From Nocardia concava NBRC 100430 (lineage in GTDB: Bacteria; Actinomycetota; Actinomycetes; Mycobacteriales; Mycobacteriaceae), in the NCBI RefSeq assembly GCF_000308815.1, contig NZ_BAFX01000075.1:285941-349940 (forward strand): a stretch of 64,000 nucleotides of DNA. The letters are read 5' to 3'. Position 1 is the first letter of the stretch, and the number at the start of each line of letters is the position of its first letter. Below, piece by piece: positions 1 through 7,825 of this stretch. A model generated the notes under the pieces. It was not told the DNA's origin, did not search any database, and saw only the letters and a program-made list of their open reading frames with translations. The position numbers and the translations under genes are program-made.

Positions 1-390
1 AGGGTAGAACGTGACCGGATATCCAGCCACAGCCACAGCCCCCAGCAGTAACAGCCCGCGCTCCGAAGCGAAGCGACGGAATCGGTCACTACGACCCGAG
101 GAGGTGGAACGCAACCTGTCACCACGTTCGGAGGTGCTGGGCTGCAGTCGATTACGCCGTCCGGGCGTGGCAGGACGCGCTCGATGTCGGCGACCGGTGG
201 CGTAGAGCAACAGCCCGCCGAGGGCGAGTCCCGCTGAACCGATAGCGGCGGCCGGCGTTCCAGCCGGTGCCAGGGAAGCGGTGGTGCCGGTACTGCCCCA
301 CATCACCGAGGCGGCGAGGATCGGGGCACTGCCACGCCAACCGGCGGTATGCGGGCGTGCAGCGGTAATGGTAGAGGTGCGAGGGGACAC
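1..390 (-). CDS. EamA/DMT-family transporter, N-terminal part (cut by window edge)
   Basis: The reverse strand is open from a GTG at 390 to base 1 (130 residues). GGAG lies nine bases upstream of the GTG. The protein has a hydrophobic first helix with the motif LAASVMWGSTGT, then AIGSAGLALGGLLLYATG, a basic Arg/Ser-rich loop, and a further helix containing AVAGYPVTFY. This is the layout of helices 1-3 of EamA (drug/metabolite transporter) proteins, where WGS/TTG and AGYQ-type motifs are typical; these are inner-membrane exporters with about ten helices. The basic loop of about 45 residues between helices 2 and 3 is long for the family. Substrate cannot be inferred. The C-terminal two thirds lie outside the window. 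Confidence 0.75.
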   Translation of the reverse strand, partial: MSPRTSTITAARPHTAGWRGSAPILAASVMWGSTGTTASLAPAGTPAAAIGSAGLALGGLLLYATGRRHRARPATPGRRNRLQPSTSERGDRLRSTSSGRSDRFRRFASERGLLLLGAVAVAGYPVTFYP

Positions 391-720
391 GGTCGTGAAC
401 TCCGTCGTCGAATTCCGGTGGGGGAAGGAATCGAAACGGGCGCACGACGAAACCCGGGCTGCCACAACAGATCAGCCGGAGCGTCCAGCAAGAATCAGCC
501 GATGCGCCCGATCAGGCGACCGGCGGCGGCGTGACAGCGTGCCAATAAGTACCCACGCGACGAGATTACACGACGCCGCCACAGCACTCCGAGCTGGGCG
601 AAAACTTCACGCAGCTGGTGAATTCGACACTCGCGCTCTCGAATCCGGCGTACCGTGGCGAACCCGGCCAACCGAACGACATTCCAGCCCTGCCCCGTCG
701 ACGATCGGACAGCGACGACC
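391..720. other. Intergenic stretch, no convincing gene
   Basis: About 330 bases separate the transporter start at 390 from the HIT reading frame at 721. Open frames here lack ribosome sites and read as Arg-rich shadow peptides. It probably carries the divergent promoters of both neighbours, but I see no clear -35/-10 pair or palindrome. Confidence 0.5.
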
Positions 721-1178
721 ATGGACCCGATCGAGAGCGCACTGCGCGGCGAGAACCCCACCGTGATCCGGCGGATGACATCAGGATTCGCCGTCTTCGG
801 CGACACCCAATTCCTCCCCGGTTACTGCCTGCTCCTCTCGGAAAGCCCCACGGCGGAACACCTCTCCGACCTCCCGGCCCTCATCCGTCGAGCCTTCCTC
901 ACCGACATGGCCCTGCTCGGCGAGGCGGTCGAACGCGCCTGCACCCCGCCTTCCGCCGCATCAACCTCGAAATCCTCGGCAACACCTATCCCCGAGTCCA
1001 CGCCCACATCTGGCCCCGCTACACCTGGGAACCCCCCGACCTCCTCCCCGGCCCCGTCTGGCGCTACCCACCCGATCGCTGGACCGCCCCCGAATACGCC
1101 CGCAGCCCTGACCACGACCTTGTCCGTCAGGCAATCGCCGAAGAACTCGACCTCCTGCTCGCCGATGACCCCGCCTGA
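721..1178 (+). pseudogene. HIT-family (diadenosine-polyphosphate hydrolase-like) gene with a frameshift
   Basis: From ATG 721 the frame encodes about 74 residues typical of a HIT-superfamily protein (GFAVFGDTQFLPGYCLLL, then AFLTDMALLGEAVERAC). The frame then degenerates into Pro/Ser-rich sequence. The expected continuation (AFRRINLEILGNTYPRVHAHIWPRYTWEP) appears in a different forward frame and runs to the stop at 1178. The switch falls at about 935-950, at the string CACCCCG. One extra C there would restore a single protein of about 152 residues ending in LLLADDPA. The HAH of VHAHIWPRY corresponds to the His-x-His catalytic motif. HIT enzymes hydrolyse dinucleoside polyphosphates or nucleoside phosphoramidates. 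This is either a genuine pseudogene or a homopolymer sequencing error. No ribosome site of note precedes the ATG. Confidence 0.72.
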
Positions 1179-1264
1179 ACCATCTGCCACCGAACCCACC
1201 CGAGGCGACGAAGATTCGGTTGATCTCGGCCCGCGGTGCGAAGGATCTTCTGTACTGTTCGGTT

Positions 1265-1771
1265 ATGAAGAAGGTTTCTTCGGGAGGTAATGGGGCGGGT
1301 GGGGGCCGGGGTGTGCCGTTGGACGCTATCGATCGGCTGCTGCTCGATGAGTTGGCCCGGGATGGGCGGATGACGAACAATGCGCTGGCCGCGGCGGCGG
1401 GGATTGCGCCGTCGACGTGTTTGGGGCGGGTGCGGGCGTTGGTGGAGCGGGGGGTGATTCGGGGGTTTCATGCCGATATCGATCCCTCGGCGCTGGGGCG
1501 GGATCTGCAGGCGATGATCGCGGTGCGGGTGCATGCGTCGGCGCGCAGCCATCTGGCCGAGTTCGGCGATCAGATGGCTGCGCTGCCGGAGGTGGAGAAC
1601 GTGTATTTCATTGCCGGAGCTGACGATTACCTGATTCATGTGGCGACCGCGGACTCCGGGGAGTTACGGACGTTCGTGCTCGAGCACCTGAGTGCGCATC
1701 CGGCCGTGGCATCGACGGAGACCATTCTGATCTTCGATCACGTCCGGCCGGGGCATCACGGCACGACCTGA
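1265..1771 (+). CDS. Lrp/AsnC-family regulator, probable AldR
   Basis: A 168-residue regulator. After a Gly/Ser-rich N-terminus it has an AsnC-type helix-turn-helix (LDAIDRLLLDELARDGR, NNALAAAAGIAPSTCLGRVRALVERGVI). The C-terminal RAM domain (AMIAVRVHASARSHLAEF, VENVYFIAGADDYLIHVA) binds amino-acid effectors and drives oligomer assembly. It ends two bases before the stop of the convergent alanine dehydrogenase gene. In M. tuberculosis the homologous regulator AldR (Rv2779c) lies beside ald and controls it in response to amino acids, so the same role is inferred here. ATG 1265 was chosen over an in-frame TTG at 1220 because the domain begins soon after it. The octamer GAAGATTC occurs upstream at 1210 and again upstream of ald. 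Confidence 0.85.
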   Translation: MKKVSSGGNGAGGGRGVPLDAIDRLLLDELARDGRMTNNALAAAAGIAPSTCLGRVRALVERGVIRGFHADIDPSALGRDLQAMIAVRVHASARSHLAEFGDQMAALPEVENVYFIAGADDYLIHVATADSGELRTFVLEHLSAHPAVASTETILIFDHVRPGHHGTT

Positions 1772-1772
1772 G

Positions 1773-2885
1773 TCAGGCGACCAGCGGGTGCGCGGCGTAA
1801 CCGTGCGCCGCGGCAACCGATTCCGAGAGCAGCTCGCCCTTGTGGGTGCTCAGGCCCGCGGCCAGGCCCGCGTCGGCGGCGACCGCGGCGCGCCAGCCCT
1901 GGTCGGCGAGGGCGAGCGCGTAGGGGAGGGTGGCGTTGGTGAGCGCGACCGTCGAGGTGTGGGGCACCGCGCCGGGCATGTTGGCCACGCAGTAGAAGAT
2001 CGAGTCGTGCACGCGGTAGGTGGGGTCGGCGTGGGTGGTGGGGTGCGAGTCGGCGAAGCAGCCGCCCTGGTCGATGGCGATATCGACCAGCACCGAACCC
2101 GACTTCATCTGGGCGACAAGCTCGTTGGAGACCAGGGTGGGAGCCTTGGCGCCGGGGACGAGGACCGCACCGATGACCAGGTCGGCCTCGCGGACCAGGT
2201 TCTCCACCTCGAGCCGGTTGGACATGATGGTGCGCACCTGGCCGTGGTAGAGGTCGTCGATCTCGCGCAGGCGGGCGATGTTCAGGTCCAGCACGGTGAC
2301 GTCGGCGTGCATGCCGTGCGCGACGGCGATGGCATTGCGCCCGGCCACGCCCGCGCCGATCACGACCACGCGCGCCGGGCGGACACCGGGGACCCCGCCC
2401 ATCAGCACGCCGCGGCCGCCGCCGCTGCGCATCAGGTGGTAGGCGCCGGCCTGCGGGGCCAGGCGGCCCGCGACCTCGCTCATGGGGGCCAGTAGCGGCA
2501 GGGAACCGTCCGCGGCGGTGACGGTTTCGTAGGCGATCGAGGTGATGCCCGAGGACAGCAGCGCGTCGGTGCAGTCCTTGGAGGCGGCCAGGTGCAGGTA
2601 GGTGAACAGCACCTGATCGGCGCGCAGGCGCGAATATTCCTCGGCGACAGGCTCTTTCACCTTGAGCACCAGATCGGCGGTCTCCCAGACCTCGTCGGCG
2701 GTGTCGAGGACGCGGGCGCCGGCGAAGCGGTAGGCGTCGTCCTCGAAGGTGGAGCCGACGCCCGCACCGGTCTCGACGTAGACCTCGTGCCCGCGGGCCA
2801 CGAATTCGTGGACGCCGGCGGGGGTGCAGGCCACCCGGTATTCGTGGTTCTTCACCTCGCGGGGGATTCCGATCTTCATGCCCAC
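1773..2885 (-). CDS. ald: Alanine dehydrogenase
   Basis: A 370-residue NAD-dependent L-alanine dehydrogenase, the usual family length. It interconverts alanine and pyruvate plus ammonia and can also reduce glyoxylate. The N-terminus MKIGIPREVKNHEYRVACTP is the family signature, containing substrate-binding Arg and Lys positions. KVKEPVAEEY and TYLHLAA follow, and the Rossmann motif VVIGAGVAGRNA near residue 175 binds NAD. VDIAIDQGGCF and YCVANMPGAVPHTST complete the active site. GAGGAG sits just upstream of the start. The gene converges on the Lrp-type regulator; the AT-rich 2940-3005 segment upstream is the likely promoter and regulator target. Confidence 0.95.
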   Translation of the reverse strand: MGMKIGIPREVKNHEYRVACTPAGVHEFVARGHEVYVETGAGVGSTFEDDAYRFAGARVLDTADEVWETADLVLKVKEPVAEEYSRLRADQVLFTYLHLAASKDCTDALLSSGITSIAYETVTAADGSLPLLAPMSEVAGRLAPQAGAYHLMRSGGGRGVLMGGVPGVRPARVVVIGAGVAGRNAIAVAHGMHADVTVLDLNIARLREIDDLYHGQVRTIMSNRLEVENLVREADLVIGAVLVPGAKAPTLVSNELVAQMKSGSVLVDIAIDQGGCFADSHPTTHADPTYRVHDSIFYCVANMPGAVPHTSTVALTNATLPYALALADQGWRAAVAADAGLAAGLSTHKGELLSESVAAAHGYAAHPLVA

Positions 2886-2929
2886 TCCTCGGTTGGTTCG
2901 ACTGGTCGGGGCGGGATCGCCGCCCGGGA

Positions 2930-3010
2930 GAGAGTATGAAGATTGTGCGAGATCAGATCCAGATGGCTGAAGAAGATTCTCTAATTGATTAAGGATCTAT
3001 CCGAACATGC
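2930..3010 (-). promoter_or_regulatory. AT-rich promoter region of ald, candidate Lrp/AldR site
   Basis: The segment upstream of ald is strikingly AT-richer than its surroundings (for example CTAATTGATTAAG). It contains GAAGATTC at 2972-2979, the same octamer found at 1210-1217 upstream of the Lrp-type regulator gene. Lrp proteins bind degenerate AT-rich sites, so this is a plausible shared target. The evidence is only composition and one shared octamer. Confidence 0.35.
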
Positions 3011-3079
3011 GAAATAGCTGGCTGAGAGGTGGGTCACATCGAAGGATATTCGGACTCTCGGACCCGCTGTTCACGGCTC

Positions 3080-3391
3080 TTACTCCGGTGCCTCGGGCCA
3101 GCCCTCGTCGATCGGCCAGCCGCCCGCACGCAGGTGTTTACGGACCCGCTCCAGATCGGTCTCGCGCGGCATCTCGTCGGTGAGCCTGGTGATGATCACC
3201 CCGACATCGGCGCGGTCGACGGGCAGCGCGCCGAGCAACATCAACTCCTCGGCCACCTGCCGCACCTGCTCCTCCGACAGCCGCCGCGCCAGCACCGCCA
3301 GCAGCGGCAGGTAGTCGGTGTCGGGAACACCCTGCGGGTAGCCCGCGCGCAGCCAGCCGATAATCCTGCTCAGCAGCTCGGACAGCGCCAT
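3080..3391 (-). CDS. DUF3349 protein (first copy)
   Basis: A 103-residue cytoplasmic protein of the actinobacterial DUF3349 family (M. tuberculosis Rv0543c type). It opens with LSRIIGWLRAGYPQGVPDTDYLPLLAVL, continues with RRLSEEQVRQVAEELM, and ends with the family LRAGGWP motif. It is a small all-helical domain of unknown function. It is 33 bases downstream of a second DUF3349 gene, so the two are probably a tandem duplication. Both sit at the end of the pitA operon, as one copy does in mycobacteria, which hints at a phosphate-related role but proves nothing. Confidence 0.88.
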   Translation of the reverse strand: MALSELLSRIIGWLRAGYPQGVPDTDYLPLLAVLARRLSEEQVRQVAEELMLLGALPVDRADVGVIITRLTDEMPRETDLERVRKHLRAGGWPIDEGWPEAPE

Positions 3392-3424
3392 CGGTACCCG
3401 GGTTCTGTGACGGTGGAACGGTTT

Positions 3425-3727
3425 TCACGCCTCGGAGGGGTGGGCCAGCGGCCAGCCCCCGGCGGCGAGCCGGGCCGCGACCCGGTTCACGTCATCCGCG
3501 CCCGGCTTCTCGTGGGCCAGTCGCCGGATGGCGGTTTCGATGGCGGCGCGATCGAGAACTCCGTCGGAGGCCAGCAATTGCTGGATCACCTCGTCGACTT
3601 CCCGGTCGGTGAGTTTGCGGTGCAGGACCGCGAACAGCGCCACATAGTCTTCCCGCGGGACCCCGTGCGGGTAACCGGCGCGCAGCCAGGTCAGGACCGC
3701 GGCGAGAATCGAGCGATTGGTCGTCAT
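3425..3727 (-). CDS. DUF3349 protein (second copy, Rv0543c-like)
   Basis: A 100-residue DUF3349 protein with LAAVLTWLRAGYPHGVPREDYVALFAVL, KLTDREVDEVIQQLL and RLAAGGWPL. It shares the LRAGYP.GVP.DY core with the neighbouring copy but differs at most other positions, so the duplication is old. The start codon lies four bases from the stop of the upstream membrane-protein gene, implying translation within a pitA operon. Function is unknown. Confidence 0.9.
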   Translation of the reverse strand: MTTNRSILAAVLTWLRAGYPHGVPREDYVALFAVLHRKLTDREVDEVIQQLLASDGVLDRAAIETAIRRLAHEKPGADDVNRVAARLAAGGWPLAHPSEA

Positions 3728-3730
3728 GAC

Positions 3731-4024
3731 TCACTTCTTCGGTGGTTTCGCGCCGAACAACTGGATGTCGAAAGTGTGACTGATGAAATCCTTGGCGATA
3801 TAGAGGATTCCGGCGACGACCACGAGCAGTGCGGCGGCGAAACACGCGTAGGCGATCGCGGCGGCGAGAGTCTGACGGCCGGAGGAGCGCGGTCCATCGG
3901 TCGCGGGTTCCAGTGCCCAGAAGCGGATTCCGGTCGCCACGACCACGGGGACACCGATGCCCAGCGTCAATGCGATCAGGGTGACCTCGCCCAGCGACTT
4001 GGCGATGGCGGTGAAGGTGTGCAT
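3731..4024 (-). CDS. Small two-helix membrane protein (Rv0544c-like)
   Basis: A 97-residue protein with two predicted membrane helices: TLIALTLGIGVPVVVATGI (about residues 14-33) and AIAYACFAAALLVVVAGILYI (about 55-76). They are joined by a polar loop, and the tail ends PPKK. Position and size match M. tuberculosis Rv0544c, which lies between pitA and the DUF3349 gene Rv0543c. It begins 12 bases after the pitA stop. It may be an accessory subunit of PitA; this is inferred only from conserved linkage. Confidence 0.85.
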   Translation of the reverse strand: MHTFTAIAKSLGEVTLIALTLGIGVPVVVATGIRFWALEPATDGPRSSGRQTLAAAIAYACFAAALLVVVAGILYIAKDFISHTFDIQLFGAKPPKK

Positions 4025-4036
4025 GCGAATGCTCCT

Positions 4037-5236
4037 CTAGACCGTGGTCGTCTCACGCGGCCGGCGTGCCGGAGGCTGGGGTGTCGGGGCGAGACCACCC
4101 TGCCATTCGTCGTTGACATTGTGGGTGTCGACCGGATTGCGCCGCGAGCGCAGGAACATGGCGCCCGACGCGGCGATCAGCAGGACCGCGACCAGCAGCA
4201 CGCCCGCCAATCCACTGGCCAGATCGGCCAGCCACCAGCAGAACGCGCCCACCAGACCGGCCAGCGGCAGGGTCAGGATCCAGGCGACGGCCATGCGGCC
4301 CATGACACCCCAGCGGACTTCCGCACCCGGCTTGCCCAGGCCGGTGCCCAGGATCGAGCCGGTGGCCGTCTGGGTCGTCGACAGCGGCAGACCGAACTGG
4401 GCCGAGGTGAGAATGATGGCCGCGGAAGAGGTTTCGGCGGCGAAGCCCTGCGGGGAGTCGATCTCGACCAGGCCCTTGCCCAGGGTGCGGATGATGCGCC
4501 AACCGCCCAGATAGGTGCCCAGCGCGATGGCCAGGGCGCAGCAGACCTTGACCCACAGGGGGATGTCGTCGGAGCCGGTGTAGGTGCCGTGCGCGACCAG
4601 GGCCATGAAGATGACGCCCATCGTCTTCTGTGCGTCATTGGTGCCGTGGGCGAGTGAGACCAGCGACGCCGAACCGATCTGGCCCCAGCGGAATCCGGTG
4701 CTCACCTTGTCTTTTCGCGAGCTGCGGGTCAGGCGGTAGACGGCGTAGGTGCCCAGCCCGGCGACCAGCGCGGCCACGAAGGGGGCCAGCAGCGCCGGGA
4801 CGATGATCTTGTTGATCAGGCCGGTCTTCTGATCCCCGGTCCAGATCACTCCGCTCGCGCCGAGCGCGGCCACCGCGGCGCCGATCAGTCCGCCGAAGAG
4901 GGCATGGGAGGAGCTCGACGGAATTCCGAACAGCCAGGTGAGCAGATTCCACAGAATTCCACCCACCAGACCCGCGAAAACTATGTGCAGCAAGGCCATA
5001 TGGTGCACGCCGCCGATATTCAGCAGCCCACCCGAGACCGTCTTGGCCACCTCCACCGACAGGAACGCCCCCACCAGGTTCAACAGGGCCGACAGGGCCA
5101 CCGCCACCCGTGGAGACAGCGCACCGGTCGCGATGGAGGTGGCCATCGCATTCGCCGTGTCATGGAAACCGTTGGTGAAATCGAAGGCCAACGCGGTGAT
5201 GATCACGATCAAGAGAACGAGTAGCTCGGCGCTCAC
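4037..5236 (-). CDS. pitA: Low-affinity inorganic phosphate transporter PitA
   Basis: A 399-residue PiT-family permease that couples phosphate (often as a metal-phosphate complex) to proton entry. The N-terminal signature DFTNGFHDTANAMATSI and the internal repeat SLAHGTNDAQKTMGVI are the two PiT motifs. About ten hydrophobic segments follow, including GGLIGAAVAALGASG and LPLAGLVGAFCWWLA. The C-terminal tail after RRNPVDTHNVN is polar and cytoplasmic. It is first in a four-gene minus-strand cluster with the small membrane protein and two DUF3349 proteins, the mycobacterial arrangement. The 250 bases upstream carry the promoter; I saw no recognisable PhoP box. Confidence 0.94.
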   Translation of the reverse strand: MSAELLVLLIVIITALAFDFTNGFHDTANAMATSIATGALSPRVAVALSALLNLVGAFLSVEVAKTVSGGLLNIGGVHHMALLHIVFAGLVGGILWNLLTWLFGIPSSSSHALFGGLIGAAVAALGASGVIWTGDQKTGLINKIIVPALLAPFVAALVAGLGTYAVYRLTRSSRKDKVSTGFRWGQIGSASLVSLAHGTNDAQKTMGVIFMALVAHGTYTGSDDIPLWVKVCCALAIALGTYLGGWRIIRTLGKGLVEIDSPQGFAAETSSAAIILTSAQFGLPLSTTQTATGSILGTGLGKPGAEVRWGVMGRMAVAWILTLPLAGLVGAFCWWLADLASGLAGVLLVAVLLIAASGAMFLRSRRNPVDTHNVNDEWQGGLAPTPQPPARRPRETTTV

Positions 5237-5484
5237 GCCTCAAGTGTCACAACGCGTTACCACGTTCCCAATGCCCGCGGTCGGCTGTTCACCCGATATT
5301 CAGGTGGCCAACCCGGACCGTTATCCCGGGGTAGCCGACGCTCGCCTGTCCACAGCGACCCGACATCATTGCGCACGCCCGGCCACCGAACTACGCCGTC
5401 AGTGAAATGAACAGGCGGCGGGGCGTTTTCGTGGCGACAATGGGGCGGGCCGTTGCGGTCCTGAGCTTCGGGAGGCTGTAGGAG

Positions 5485-6600
5485 ATGGAAGAGGTGCTGC
5501 TCACGCCGCCGGATGCCGCCGAGGTGCGGTTTCTGGCGCGGGGCGTGGTGAGTGCGGCCGCCGGGGCCGCGGGACTGACGCCGTTGCAGGAGTTGCTGAT
5601 TCCGGCGATGTTCCTGTCGATGACCGGGCATCCGGTGGAGTTGGCCGAGGTGCGGCCGATCGGGGCGGCGGAATTCGCCGACGGGATGGCGCGGCGCAAT
5701 CGGATCTTCCGGGAGCGGATCGTGCAGACCATGCTGCTGGCGGCATTGGTGGTGCGGCCGCTGCCCGCCGAGGTGGGGGATCGGCTGCGGGAGTTCGCCG
5801 ATGCGCTGGAGGTGGACGACGACATGATCGCGGTGGCGCGACTGTATGCCGAGGGCGCGGTGGATCTGGCGGCGGTCGACTTCTCGCGCAACGGCTATCT
5901 GGGCAATACGGATGCGCTGCGACTGGACGCGCTGCACACCGAGGGGCTCGACAGCTCCTGGAGCGCGGTCAGCGACGATCCGGTGCTCGCCGGACGGTGG
6001 GCCGAGCTGTGGGATCTGCCGGTCGGCACCCTGGGACGCGGTGTCGCCGACTTCTACCGCGACCGCGGCTTCGTCACCCCCGGCCTCGCCGGTTCCGCGC
6101 CGCCGCTACTGGCCCAGCACGATTGGGTGCACGTGCTCGCCGGGTATGGCACCACCCTCGAGAACGAGATCGAGGTGTTCGCGTTCATGGCCCGCGCCAA
6201 CGATGATCCGCGCGCGTTCAGCCTGCTGGCAATGGTCATCTCCCTCTTCGAAACCGGCTATCTGCGCGCCGGTGCGGGCCTGTTCGAAGCCGACGCGGGG
6301 CACCTCAGCACCGCGGGCATGGCCCAGCGCCTCGGTGACGCCATGCGTCGCGGCGCCCTCACCCAGGGCAGCCACGACTTCCTGGACCTGGATTGGTTCA
6401 CCCTGGCCGACCGTCCGATCACCGTGGTGCGCAACGAAATCGGCCTCGTTCCCAAGGCCGATTCCGCCATCGCCGCGGGCTCGGCGGGTCCCTGGCAGCC
6501 CGGCGGCATCACCCCCTACCAGCTGAACTCCTCGAAGTCCGCCGCCCAGGCCGCCGGCCGCGACTACATCCCCTGGCACCCCGACCCCACCCGCGACTGA
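5485..6600 (+). CDS. Conserved protein: TerB-like N-terminus fused to Coq4-like domain
   Basis: A 371-residue soluble protein. Residues about 10-125 are helical with IVQTMLLAALVVRPLPAEVGDR and ADALEVDDDMIAVARLY, resembling TerB-type domains. Residues about 175-260 resemble Coq4: LPVGTLGRGVADFYRDRGF, then HDWVHVLAGYGTTLENE, which matches the Coq4 metal motif HDxxHx(11)E at H212, D213, H216 and E228. Coq4 proteins act in ubiquinone biosynthesis (C1 decarboxylation and complex organisation), yet actinobacteria use menaquinone, so the substrate is probably different. ATG 5485 has GGGAGG nine bases upstream; GTG 5494 is a possible alternative. It converges on the mannosyltransferase gene. The fold assignments rest on motif recognition only. 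Confidence 0.8.
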   Translation: MEEVLLTPPDAAEVRFLARGVVSAAAGAAGLTPLQELLIPAMFLSMTGHPVELAEVRPIGAAEFADGMARRNRIFRERIVQTMLLAALVVRPLPAEVGDRLREFADALEVDDDMIAVARLYAEGAVDLAAVDFSRNGYLGNTDALRLDALHTEGLDSSWSAVSDDPVLAGRWAELWDLPVGTLGRGVADFYRDRGFVTPGLAGSAPPLLAQHDWVHVLAGYGTTLENEIEVFAFMARANDDPRAFSLLAMVISLFETGYLRAGAGLFEADAGHLSTAGMAQRLGDAMRRGALTQGSHDFLDLDWFTLADRPITVVRNEIGLVPKADSAIAAGSAGPWQPGGITPYQLNSSKSAAQAAGRDYIPWHPDPTRD

Positions 6601-6610
6601 TTCTCGTTCG

Positions 6611-6680
6611 CCGAGTGACACATCCTGGAGGCAGGATCAGGGAGAATTCGGGCAATTGCCCTCCAGGATGTGCCGCTCGG
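6611..6680. repeat. 70-nt hairpin repeat, copy 1
   Basis: Arms at 6611-6631 and 6660-6680 pair over 21 positions, 19 as Watson-Crick pairs and two as G-T (G-U) pairs. The 28-nt centre contains AGGGAGAATTCGGGC and the palindrome GGGCAATTGCCC. A second copy with identical arm and spacer lengths lies at 21478-21547. Here it separates two convergent genes, so it could terminate both; the duplication marks it as a repeated intergenic element. Confidence 0.85.
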
Positions 6681-6694
6681 TGAAGTGCGGCGGG

Positions 6695-7825
6695 CTAGGG
6701 CGCGCCGAGGAGGCCTAGCATGCCGGAAACGGCTGCGGGCCAGGTGAATTGCTCGGCGCGGTGGCGGGCGGCTTGGCGGCGTTCGACGAGGGGGCGGGCC
6801 AGGACGTCGGTGACGGCTTCGGCGAAGGCGCGGGGGTGGTCGGCGGCTACCGCGCCGGCTTCGGCGGTGACTATGTCGGCGAGGGCGGAGGAGCGGCTGG
6901 CTACCACGGGGGTGCCTGCGGCCAGGGCTTCCAGGGCGGCGAGACCGAAGGTTTCGTGGGGGCCGGGGGCCAGGGAGACGTCGGCGGTGGCGAGCAGGGT
7001 GGCCAAAGAGGGTCTGTCGCTGATGAATCCGGCGAAGTGGACGGTGGGGCGGCCGTCGGGGAGGGCGGGGATCAGGCGGGCCTGGCGTTCGAGAGAGTCG
7101 CGGCGCGGGCCGTCACCGGCGACGACCAGGCGGGTGTCGAGGCCGCGGCGGCGCAGGGCGCTCACGGCGGCGATGCTGCGGTCGACGCGCTTCTCGACCG
7201 AGAGGCGGCCGCAGTGGACCAGCAGCGGGTAGTCGTCGGCGCCGAGGTCGGTGCGCAGGCGGCGGTCGTGGCGGTCGGGGCGGAACATGTCCAGGTCGAC
7301 GCCGAGGGGGACCAGTTCGACGTTCTCGACGTCGATGCGCTGGAACTCCTCGCGCGCGAATTGCGTGGTGCACACGACGATGTCGTAGTTCTCCGCGGTG
7401 CGCCGGTTGGCGGCGTCGGCGGCGCGGCGGGCCATCGGTCCCGGCAGCACCTGGCCGAGCAGCCGGTCCAGGCGCTCGTGGGAGATCATCACCCCCGCGA
7501 TGTCGCGGCGGCGCGCCCACCGCCCGAAACCGCGCAGCGTCAACCGATCCGACACCTCCAGCACATCCGGCCGCAGCCCCGCCAGCGTATCGGCGACCCG
7601 CCGCGGATCAGCCGCCCGATAACCCCCTGTCCACGGAATCTCCGGCGCGGGCACCGTAATCCGCAGCACCCCGCTCCCCAACACCTCTTCCGCCCGCCGC
7701 GGCCCCGGCACGATCAGCACCACCTCGTGCCCGGCGGCCACATACCCCTCGCCGAGATGATGCAGCGCGGTACGCAACCCGCCCGAGCGCGGACCGTAGA
7801 AATTCGCCAGCTGAACGATGCGCAC
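6695..7825 (-). CDS. mgtA: GDP-mannose-dependent alpha-mannosyltransferase MgtA-type
   Basis: A 376-residue GT-B glycosyltransferase (GT4). The start MRIVQLANFYGPRSGGLRTA closely matches mycobacterial/corynebacterial MgtA (Rv0557, formerly PimB), which transfers mannose from GDP-mannose to a glycolipid acceptor at the inner membrane for lipomannan-type glycans. Supporting motifs are YTGG-like WTGGYRAADP, MISHERLDRLLGQ, VPLGVDLDMFRP, HCGRLSVEKRVD (nucleotide-sugar site) and APGPHETFGLAALEALAAGTP, the EX7E-type donor site. The GTG at 7825 was chosen because the family begins exactly there; the open frame extends further upstream without homology. The gene ends beside the 6611 hairpin. Confidence 0.86.
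   Translation of the reverse strand: MRIVQLANFYGPRSGGLRTALHHLGEGYVAAGHEVVLIVPGPRRAEEVLGSGVLRITVPAPEIPWTGGYRAADPRRVADTLAGLRPDVLEVSDRLTLRGFGRWARRRDIAGVMISHERLDRLLGQVLPGPMARRAADAANRRTAENYDIVVCTTQFAREEFQRIDVENVELVPLGVDLDMFRPDRHDRRLRTDLGADDYPLLVHCGRLSVEKRVDRSIAAVSALRRRGLDTRLVVAGDGPRRDSLERQARLIPALPDGRPTVHFAGFISDRPSLATLLATADVSLAPGPHETFGLAALEALAAGTPVVASRSSALADIVTAEAGAVAADHPRAFAEAVTDVLARPLVERRQAARHRAEQFTWPAAVSGMLGLLGAP

Noticed and set aside
3029..4657. Long plus-strand frame (about 540 codons)
   Set aside because: It runs antisense to the DUF3349, small membrane and pitA genes, is rich in Gln/Arg/Gly/His with no motif, and is the usual GC-rich shadow.
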